Source: Neocallimastix lanati (nom. inval.) (Eukaryota; Neocallimastigomycota; Neocallimastigomycetes; Neocallimastigales; Neocallimastigaceae). From it: 64,000 bases of DNA. The first letter of the stretch is position 1, and each line of letters opens with the position of its first letter. A program made the translations under genes and the position numbers. Positions 25,331 to 33,753 of this stretch are shown here, in pieces. The DNA is taken from contig JACVTC010000124.1 of the NCBI GenBank assembly GCA_016946835.1, forward strand, positions 100,001 through 164,000. The letters run 5' to 3'. Below the pieces are notes generated by a model. It was not told the origin of the DNA. It did not search any database and was given only the letters and a program-made list of their open reading frames with translations.

Positions 25331-25869
25331 AAAATAATAAATATTTTTAATTATTAATAATTAATAAATAATTAAATAATAAAATAATTAAATAATTAAA
25401 ATTTTATTATAGCAAAAAAGTTTATATATAAATTATAATCAATTTTAAATTAACATCTTTTTTGCATTTTTTTTAACCAATAATTTAATAATAAAAAAAA
25501 TTTTTTTTTTTTCTTATTTTTTGAATTTAAAGAAAATACTATTTAATATTTATATAATTAATTTAATTTAATTTAATTAATGTTATATTAATTTTTATAA
25601 TTTTACCAAATTAAAAAAAAATTAAAAAAAAAATAATAAATAAATAAATAAATATTAAATAGTTTTTGACTAATAATTAAAGTTTGAAATGAGAGAAAAT
25701 ATATAAATCAAACTTTTTTTTTTTTCCCTTTTTTTTTTTTTTTTTTTTTCTTTGAAAATAAATAAAAAAAAAATCAGTATAATAAAAAAAAAATAAAATA
25801 AAAAGTACAATATTATATTATTGAATTAATGTTTAATAAATATTAAAATAAAATAAAATAAAATAAAAA
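24948..25869. other. AT-rich spacer with possible LTR relic
   Basis: No gene. It contains an AAAT microsatellite at 25289-25330 and runs of T near 25503 and 25711-25750. A less AT-rich patch at 25060-25213 resembles the copia LTR (listed separately). The right end is the leader of the phosphoesterase gene. Confidence 0.6.
25060..25213 (+). repeat. Possible degraded solo LTR related to the copia LTR
   Basis: atagtggcgta at 25118-25128 matches the LTR core (32516-32526), and ctttgatat at 25192-25200 matches the LTR's 3' part in the same order with a shorter gap. Between them the text is only loosely similar (cacattgtacatgaattatg versus the LTR's gtgaatcatgtgtaaatgta). No clear TG..CA ends or duplication remain. 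Could be chance in biased DNA. Confidence 0.3.
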
Positions 25870-27960
25870 ATGAAAGTAAGAACGAAACCTGAAAAAAAAA
25901 TAAAATATTATATTGAATCCTTTTTTGAAAATGTATATTATTCTCAAGAAATTTATGATATAAAACTGTTGGCTCTTCAAAAAATAAATGAAGAGTATGT
26001 GAAAGAGAAAGAAAACAATAAAAAAAATGCATTTGAAGTCATTGTACAAAAATACAATAGCTTAGAATCTATCGTTCGATCAGTAGATAATTCTGTAGAA
26101 ATTGAAAAATGGTTTAGTAAAAAAGAAATAACAACAACCTATAATAGATTTAAGGAAGAACTAACCAGAAAAAAAATACATATTTATTTCTTCTTGCTAT
26201 TATGTATTTTTTTCATAGAAAGTTTAATATCAGGAATAATGTATAGAAATGGTCGCGTTACCTTCTTTTTCATTTCATTTATTTCATTAGCAATTATTAT
26301 TTTCTTTATATATACCTATCACAACGATGAACTTCATAAAGAAGTATTATCGGTAGAATCCGAGAGAAAACTGGAAAAACTTTTTGATTCGTATTCCAAA
26401 AGGTGTTTGATATGGTTTTTCATTTTATTCTTTAGAATATATGATATCCTATTCAACATGATAAGTGTAAGTATCAATTCCAAAACCTCTGAAGTATTTG
26501 AAGAATTAAAAAGTGGTTCCTTTTCCTTTGATTTTATTCTTTTCTTTTTTTTAAAAAATATCATCATAATGTATATGATCACAACCCAAGTAGAATATGA
26601 AAATACACGCCTATTTAAAAAATTCATGATTAAGATATTCCTATGTTCTATGGTATATCTTTTGATCGCTTTTGGCATCTCTATTGGTTTCGAAAAAATA
26701 TTTGTATTTAATCCCATTTTTTATATCACCATGGTTTATTTCATTTTCGCCATCGTAGGATACTTTATTGGTGTTAGAAATTTTACGTATCGTAAGAAAG
26801 GATTGAATCTCTATTTCATTATTCCATTAGCGCTGGTGCTTCTCGTCGGTGGAGGTTACCTCTTTTTATCAAGAGATATATGGTTAATCCAACCGATCAT
26901 TAATTCTACTCCTTATATCTATCAAGGAAATAGTACAATTTCCTACAATGAAAAAACCGGAATCTTTACCATCGTTTCAGAAAAAGATGACTTTAAAATG
27001 TTACAGATTACCGATATTCATTTAGGGGGTGGTGTGATTTCTTTGGATAAGGATAAGAAGGCGATGAATGCCGTCTTTGAACTTATCAACCACACCAAAC
27101 CTGATTTAGTTGTGGTTACCGGTGATTTAACCTATCCGGTAGGACTCTCTTCCTTCAGTTTTAATAATGAAGCCCCCGTTGCTCAATTTGCCGCTTTTAT
27201 GAGGAATACGGGGGTACCCTGGGTATTTACCTTTGGAAATCATGATACGGAAAGTATGGCGATTGGCAGTGAACAGGAATTAAATAATCTCTATAAGTCC
27301 CTCTCATGGGAAACCAGTAAAAATCTTCTCTATCCCTACATTCAACCAAAAGTGAATGGAAAACAGATCATGGGAAGAAATAATCAATTATTAGAATTAC
27401 GAAATAAGGATGGAACGCTGAATCAAGCGCTCTTTTTAATTGATTCCAATGCCTATATGGGAAGTGGATTTTCTAAATACGACTACATTCATGATGATCA
27501 AGTGGAATGGTATAAAAATGAAATTCAACGATTAAATCGTGAGGAAGGAAAACTTATTTCCTCTCTGGTCTTCTTTCATATTCCACTTCAACAATATAAG
27601 ATCGCGTATGATCTCTTTATGGAAGGTAGTGATGAAGTCAAGTATTATTTTGGATTCAATGGGGAAAAAACAAAAGAAAAAGTATGTGCCAGTAAATATC
27701 CAAGTAAACTGTTTGATACGGTGAAGGAATTAAATTCAACGAAGGCACTCTTCTGTGGTCACGATCACTATAATAATTTGTCACTGGAATATCAGGGTAT
27801 TCGACTTACCTATGGCATGAGTATTGATTACTTAGTGGAACCAGGCATTGCACGTGATACTAAACAGAGAGGCGCCACCCTCATCATCTCGCATAAGGAC
27901 AGTAGTGTGGATATAGAACAGGTACCGCTGACCTCCATTCAAACCAACCAAGATGATTAA
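25870..27960 (+). CDS. Multi-pass membrane metallophosphoesterase of bacterial type (intronless)
   Basis: A single exon of 696 codons. Residues 1-100 are charged and helical, with an arrangement reminiscent of the small cytosolic prefix domains on Firmicutes membrane proteins. About seven hydrophobic segments follow between ~105 and 345. The C-terminal half is a calcineurin-like phosphoesterase with all metal-site motifs: ITDIHLG (~381), VTGDLTYP (~418), FGNHD (~457), FFHIPL (~567) and CGHDH (~630). It would hydrolyse a phosphoester using two metal ions; the substrate is unknown. Topology suggests the catalytic domain follows the last helix, outside the membrane. The 3' half is noticeably richer in G/C (ggcgccaccctcatc) than neighbouring fungal genes. 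Intronless structure and domain order suggest transfer from a gut Firmicute, which is inference. The start is the ATG after an AAAAT-repeat leader. Confidence 0.86.
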   Translation: MKVRTKPEKKIKYYIESFFENVYYSQEIYDIKLLALQKINEEYVKEKENNKKNAFEVIVQKYNSLESIVRSVDNSVEIEKWFSKKEITTTYNRFKEELTRKKIHIYFFLLLCIFFIESLISGIMYRNGRVTFFFISFISLAIIIFFIYTYHNDELHKEVLSVESERKLEKLFDSYSKRCLIWFFILFFRIYDILFNMISVSINSKTSEVFEELKSGSFSFDFILFFFLKNIIIMYMITTQVEYENTRLFKKFMIKIFLCSMVYLLIAFGISIGFEKIFVFNPIFYITMVYFIFAIVGYFIGVRNFTYRKKGLNLYFIIPLALVLLVGGGYLFLSRDIWLIQPIINSTPYIYQGNSTISYNEKTGIFTIVSEKDDFKMLQITDIHLGGGVISLDKDKKAMNAVFELINHTKPDLVVVTGDLTYPVGLSSFSFNNEAPVAQFAAFMRNTGVPWVFTFGNHDTESMAIGSEQELNNLYKSLSWETSKNLLYPYIQPKVNGKQIMGRNNQLLELRNKDGTLNQALFLIDSNAYMGSGFSKYDYIHDDQVEWYKNEIQRLNREEGKLISSLVFFHIPLQQYKIAYDLFMEGSDEVKYYFGFNGEKTKEKVCASKYPSKLFDTVKELNSTKALFCGHDHYNNLSLEYQGIRLTYGMSIDYLVEPGIARDTKQRGATLIISHKDSSVDIEQVPLTSIQTNQDD

Positions 27961-27976
27961 AATATAAAAATATATA

Positions 27977-28016
<40 letters not shown>

Positions 28017-28044
28017 TGAAAAAAAAAATTTAAATAAAAATAAA

Positions 28045-28082
<38 letters not shown>

Positions 28083-28172
28083 GTATTATATGTATATATA
28101 ATGTCATAGAATTAATATTTTTTTTTTTTTTATAATATTTATTATTATTATCTTTCATTACAGTGATTAATG

Positions 28173-28218
<46 letters not shown>

Positions 28219-28947
28219 GAATAAATAAATAATAGAATTCATAAAACAATAGAAGTGTAGTAATACTTTAAAATAATAATAATAATAATAATAAAAAGAG
28301 AAAGAGAAACTATAGATTGATGAAATATTAACAAAAAAAAAAAAAAAAATAATAAAAACAATTAAAACAAATAAAACAAATAAAACAAACAAATAAATAA
28401 ATAAGTAAAATAAGTAAAGAAATGGATAATAATTTTTTTTTTTTTTTATTTTATTTATTTTATTTTATTTTTATTTTTATTTTTATTTTTTATTTTATTA
28501 TTATTTTTTATTTTTATTTTTATTTTTATTATTATTTTTTATTTTATTATTTTTTATTTTTTTGTTTTTTATTTTTTTATTTTGTTTTTTTTAAAAAATT
28601 AAAGAGGATAATACACTAAATAAATGAAAAGATAGATGGGATAGTGTATCTTTAGATATATAAGATTGAGAATAGATTTAATATTTTTTTTAAATTTATT
28701 TTATCTTTTCTTTCAAATAAAAAATAATAATAATAATATTATAGTTTTATATGAATCTTTTATATACTTTTTGATAATTTTTTTTTTTTATATTTATATT
28801 AAGAAATAAAGGTTTCTTTTTTTAAATTAAAATTTAATACTTTTAAAAGCTATTACTAATTTTATTTACCAAAATGTTTAATAGGATAATAATCTAATAA
28901 TTTATATTTAGTTATATTAATAGTTTCAATAATTTTTTAAAAGAAAA

Positions 28948-29003
<56 letters not shown>

Positions 29004-29402
29004 TATTTATAATAATTTTTAATTATTATCTATTATTTACAAAAGAATAAATATATATATATATATATATAGATTAAACATATCTATATATTTCTTATAT
29101 TTCCATTCATATATATATATGTGTGTATATGTGTTTGTGTGTATTTTTCTTTCTCTATACAATTTATGCTTATCAATTAAGAAAAATATATATTTATTTA
29201 TATGCATATATATATCATATATATATATACAATGTGTGGTATGTGTTATTAAATGTAAATTTTTCATGCTTAATAGGTTAATGGTTAAATATTTTATATA
29301 TTTCATGTCATTCATGTTTTGTTACGTTATGTTATGATATGGTATGGTATGTTATGTTCATGCCATGATATATATATATATATATATAAAATAAAAAAAA
29401 AA
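27961..29402. other. AT-only intergenic region between convergent genes
   Basis: Poly(A) runs at 27981-28012, 28048-28079 and 28171-28216, T-rich DNA 28430-28590, and a TA repeat near 28965-28998. A slightly more mixed patch at 29100-29360 (tgtgtgtatatgtgtttgtgt, atggtatggtatgttatgtt) is simple repeat. Frames here are low-complexity artefacts. Confidence 0.65.
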
Positions 29403-29507
29403 CTATTTAAATAATGAACGACGTCGTTCCTCTAATTGTGCATTATTTTGAAACCGTTGAGATTTTTTTCGATTCTCATTCATGGTTTCAAAATAATGGT
29501 ATCGGAT
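29403..29507 (-). other. In-frame 34-codon extension after the stop of pyruvate kinase copy 2, with stem-loop
   Basis: On the minus strand the frame continues past the TGA at 29510-29508 for 34 sense codons to TAG at 29405-29403. It encodes a charged peptide ending QNNAQLEERRRSLFK. Nine bases after the TGA begins a perfect 15-bp inverted repeat (cattattttgaaacc and ggtttcaaaataatg; arms 29498-29484 and 29455-29441). A 14-bp palindrome, gaacgacgtcgttc, lies at 29416-29429. A stable stem a few bases after a stop is a known readthrough-stimulating arrangement. It may instead be a 3' UTR hairpin or a fossil of a longer gene. Confidence 0.5.
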
Positions 29508-31214
29508 TCAATTGAGCCCCGTGTCTTTCCAATACGATTTGGATTTTTCAGTTCGGATGGCATCACCAAAGTTTGATAACTTCACCGTATTACATAAACC
29601 AGGTAAAAGGGCATGATAACCGGCACAAATAACTACCTTATCCCCAATATTTAACCAATCCGGATGACGTGTCATGATGGCATTTTCTGTCTTAGCTAAT
29701 ACAGCATCAGTATTTAAATATTCATTGGTGGTATTTAATGCACTGAGTAGATGAACGATAATTTGATTATTATTATTTTTAGTCTCATCGAGATTAAATG
29801 GCGTATGACTATTTCTCTTTTTGAAACTAACCAACATAGGATGAACCCCACGAAGCACCGTCAACTTTCTGAAGACATGACTACTAGAAGTTACTGCAAT
29901 AATATTTAAATTTCTATTACGTTTGGAAATCATGTGACAGGTATCTCCGGTATCCGTGTATACAATAATAGCAGAAGCATTGGATTCTTCTGCTGCCGTC
30001 ACTGCTGAATCTGCAATAGCATCAATAAATGGTGATGGGTTCTTTCGGCAGGCATTAATACCGGTCTTTTTAATCAAATCTAATTCAACCTTAGCAGTGT
30101 AGTCACTGTTCTCTTCCGCAAAACGACAAATGGAACTCATCATTTTAACCGATTCTACCGGATAAGCACCAGCTGCACATTCACCACTTAACATAACGGC
30201 GTCTGTTCCATCAAATACTGCATTAGCCACATCACTAACTTCAGCTCGAGTTGGAACTGGATTCGTAATCATTGATTCTAACATTTGAGTGGCAGTAATT
30301 ACTGGTTTTTCTGCTCCATTCACCTTTCTAATCAATTCCTTTTGAACAATTGGAACCTTTTCAAGTTGACATTCAACACCTAAATCACCACGAGCAACCA
30401 TAATGGCATCAGAGACTTTAATAATTTCATCAATTTCATCTAAAGCTTGTGGTTTTTCAATCTTAGAAACTACCATAGGTCTCCATTCTGGAGATAAATG
30501 AATTTCTTCTACTAAATAATTAAAATCATAATCATTCAAGTTATCCACAGGAATACCTAAAGGTGGATAAATCTTTTTCTTTTCTTCTTCTTGCTTACGG
30601 AATTCCTTCATGAGATCAAGTAAATCTTGAACATCTTGACGACGTTGAACGAAAGAGAGAGCAATAAAATCTAAACGTTGATCCCACATGAATTTAGCAT
30701 CTCTCTTGTCCTTTTCAGTCAATGCTGGAATATCGACAAGAAGATCAGGAACATTAATTCCCTTTCTAGCTTTTAATTCGGTACCCGTAAGAACTTCAAC
30801 TTCTAAAGTATCTTCAGAAACACGTTGAAGAACACGTAAAGAAATATTACCATCATCTAAAAGAACACGATGTTCTGGTTGAAGTTGTTTTATAATTTGT
30901 GGAGTATTCATACAAATGGTATTTTCATCACCTAATTCAGAACTAGCCTTCAAATACAAATGCTGACCCTTTTCTAAAGGAATAGATTCTCTATCCTTGA
31001 AACCATTATTTCTAATCTTTGGACCACATAAATCACCTAAAATAGCGACACAAAGATTTAATTCTTTACTGACTTTTCTAATTTCTCTAATAATTGGAAC
31101 TTGAGTTGAATAATCTGTAACATGTGAGAAATTTAATCTGAAAACATTTACCCCTTTTTTTAAAAAACAAAAATAAAATAAAATAAAATATTGATAATCA
31201 AAAATAATAATTGC

Positions 31215-31252
<38 letters not shown>

Positions 31253-31710
31253 GTTAATTTTATATTAAACTATTTTATTTATTTTATTAAAATATATAAT
31301 CCTTTTACTAATATCTTATTTAATTTCTATTTATTTTTTAAAAAATAAAATTTTAGAAAAATAATAATAATAAAAATAATCTTATAATTATATAATAATA
31401 AATCAATTCGTTTTTCTATTTTATATATTTTCATTTATTAATTTTAAATTTATTTATTTATTTATTAATTTATTTATTTACAATTTATTTATACTTAAAT
31501 TATAAATATAAAAATTTATTATATTAATAATAAATAAATAAATAACTTACCAGCAAGAATTAATTCTCTAATTTTATTCTTAGAAGCTGGACCAAGAGTT
31601 GCCACAATTTTGGTCTTTCTCGTTCTTCTATCAAGTTCAAAAAGGTCTATATCATTAATTTCACTTAAATTAAGACTATTAGCACTCTTTTTACTACTTA
31701 AGCTTGACAT
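29508..31710 (-). CDS. Pyruvate kinase, copy 2
   Basis: Exon 1 is 31710-31551 (160 bases, as in copies 1 and 3). The intron is 31550-31154 (gtaagt..aaaag) and exon 2 is 31153-29508; 601 residues. It has the same catalytic set as copy 1: VATLGPAS, NFSH, GDLCGPKIR, VSKIEKPQALDEIDEI, ARGDLGVECQ and ATQMLESM. It also has the inserted charged segment before SKIE, here QEEEKKKIYPPLGIPVDNLN. It differs from copy 1 mainly in the C-terminal domain (KTGINACRKNPSPFIDAIAD; SHVFRKLTVLRG) and is nearly identical in DNA to copy 3 over the central catalytic part. The product ends KSYWKDTGLN at a TGA, followed by the unusual in-frame extension described separately. The copia element sits ~700 bases upstream of its start. 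Confidence 0.95.
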
Positions 31711-32063
31711 TTTTTATTTGTTATTGTTATATTTCTAAAATAATATTATTATTTTATTGTATTATAAATAAAAATAATGAATGCAAGTTAATTCTCAATA
31801 GATAGCATTATAATATATATTTTATATTTTATTGGTTAAAATTAATTATTATTTACATATATATATTGTTTTAATTACTAAATAAGTATTTTTTTTTATT
31901 TGTTTGTTAATTAGTTTATTATATATAATTGTTATAACTATTTTTTTAATTGTTTTAATATTTTTTTATTCTGATTTAAATTTATTTATTATAAAGAATA
32001 TATATATATTGAGTTTTTTTTAAAAAAAACTTTAAATTAAGATTCTTCTATTGTATATTTCTA

Positions 32064-32109
<46 letters not shown>

Positions 32110-32309
32110 CGTGTTATATATTAATATTTAAAAATAAGATTGTGTAACTCCAACAAATAGGCTTCAATAAAATTATTTAAAATATTTAATATATAGAAGT
32201 AATGTAATTAAAATAATTTAAAAAATAATAATATAATATATTATATATTATTATTTTTTAATTATATATAATATTATTTAATATTTTATTTATTTATTTA
32301 TGTATGTAT

Positions 32310-32376
<67 letters not shown>

Positions 32377-32422
32377 CTTATTTATTTATTTATTTATTAA
32401 TATATGTATGTATTTATGTATT
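31711..32422. other. AT-only spacer upstream of pyruvate kinase copy 2, with TTTA microsatellite
   Basis: Contains the promoter side of copy 2, an A run at 32071-32108 and a (TTTA)n tract at 32281-32400 into which the copia element inserted. No gene. Confidence 0.65.
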
Positions 32423-32661
32423 TGTTAGAAATTAAGTTTAATATTACACAAGTATAAATAATATAAATAATATAATGTATATAGTATAACATAGATATAT
32501 GAGCTAGCGTACGTAATAGTGGCGTAAAATAAGTTATATGATATATGTAATAAATGTATGTGAATCATGTGTAAATGTAATAGTATAAAATACATGTAAA
32601 ATTAAAATTTAATATATGTACACCTTTGATATTTATTAATAAAGTTATATATTTCACAACA
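32423..32661 (+). repeat. Left LTR of copia element
   Basis: Starts tgttagaaattaag and ends tttcacaaca. It is moderately mixed in sequence (ctagcgtacgtaatagtggc) and has ttaataaag near its end as a possible polyadenylation signal. Confidence 0.96.
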
Positions 32662-32682
32662 GATTAAGAGTCTCAATGACTC
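32662..32682 (+). promoter_or_regulatory. Candidate primer-binding site, half tRNA-Lys(CUU)
   Basis: Immediately after the LTR lies gattaagagtctcaatgac. Its reverse complement, GAGACTCTTAATC, reads like the anticodon arm of tRNA-Lys(CUU), with CTT as anticodon and TAA following. There is no TGG at the LTR edge, so a tRNA 3'-CCA end does not fit. Priming from a tRNA cut in its anticodon loop is known for Drosophila copia and Ty5 (with initiator tRNA-Met). Confidence 0.5.
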
Positions 32683-32763
32683 TAAGTGTACTAGAAGAGT
32701 TATAGTAAAGTTTAAAGAGGTTTTAATTTTGATTAATTTTAAATAAAAAAAAATAAAAAAAAA

Positions 32764-33753
32764 ATGTCCGAAGTCTTAAAAACAAAAGATCAGCTAAATA
32801 GCTCTAATTTTAAGTTGTGGAAACAACAATTGTATTTATTATTAAGGAGATTTAATTTAACGGATTATCTTAATAGTGTCAAAATTGAAAAAGTGGATGG
32901 TTCCACTTTAAAGGAAGAAGAAAAACAAAATTTAATTCTAGTGGATGACACTATAAACACTTATTATAAAAAAGGAACAAAAAGTGAGGTCCTCAAAAAT
33001 GATGCTAAGGTCAAGGAAATTATTTTAAATAGTATTAATGAAGAACTAGCATCCAGTATAGATTTCATATCTGGTACAGCATATGAAATCTATAGGATGA
33101 TAGTAAACCTAAATTTAAGTGATGAAAAGGATAGAATTGAGGAAATTAAAGATTCCCTTAATCACTCAAAATACGACCCAGAAAGTGATCCATCGTTGTC
33201 CATATTTATCTCTAATATGAATTTAAAGTTTAAGGAACTTGAAAATCTCGGAGAAAAACTAGAATTTAAGGAAAAATTTATTTATCTATTTAATGCTATG
33301 CCAGAAGAATTAACTATAAAAACAAATTTAATAGACCTACAAACGGACTGGGAAGATACTACCAAAAAGTTAATTGAAAGGGTACAGCTACTAAAAAGAG
33401 TAAAAGAAAAGAAAGAAAAATCGGAAAATATTGTTTCAAATCTTAATACGCCAAATGTTCAAAGTAATTATACCAATAAAAACTATAGTAATAATAATAA
33501 TAAATATAATAATAAAAATTATAAAAATAATATTGAATGTTGGAGTTGTGGTAAAAAAGGTCACTATCAAAGTGAATGTAATAATAGAAAGAATTTTAAT
33601 AAAAATAATAATAACAATTATTACAAATATAATAAAAATAAATTTAATAATAATAGAAATAATAATAAAAATTATAATAATAATAAATATTACAAAAATG
33701 ATAAAAACTATGATGGGAGGCGAAACGCGTTGCCTAAACAGCACAGTAAATGA
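32764..33753 (+). CDS. gag: Copia Gag (capsid-nucleocapsid)
   Basis: 329 codons from an ATG preceded by an A run. The N-terminal two thirds resembles the copia gag polypeptide (LNSSNFKLWKQQLYLLLRR; later LSIFISNMNLKFKELENLG). A CCHC zinc knuckle, CWSCGKKGHYQSEC, lies at about residues 259-272. It is embedded in an Asn/Lys/Tyr-rich tail that would bind RNA. Gag forms the virus-like particle. Its end overlaps pol, which is in the +1 frame. Confidence 0.93.
   Translation: MSEVLKTKDQLNSSNFKLWKQQLYLLLRRFNLTDYLNSVKIEKVDGSTLKEEEKQNLILVDDTINTYYKKGTKSEVLKNDAKVKEIILNSINEELASSIDFISGTAYEIYRMIVNLNLSDEKDRIEEIKDSLNHSKYDPESDPSLSIFISNMNLKFKELENLGEKLEFKEKFIYLFNAMPEELTIKTNLIDLQTDWEDTTKKLIERVQLLKRVKEKKEKSENIVSNLNTPNVQSNYTNKNYSNNNNKYNNKNYKNNIECWSCGKKGHYQSECNNRKNFNKNNNNNYYKYNKNKFNNNRNNNKNYNNNKYYKNDKNYDGRRNALPKQHSK

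Noticed and set aside
30959-31153. Possible truncated start of pyruvate kinase copy 2
   Set aside because: The frame is open upstream and joins exon 1 with the same phase as the other two copies.
33431-33714. Pol starting at 33431
   Set aside because: Codons here are the gag AAT/AAA-rich tail read in another frame (Ile/Lys strings). The protein-like part begins near the gag end, so a frameshift entry is more likely.
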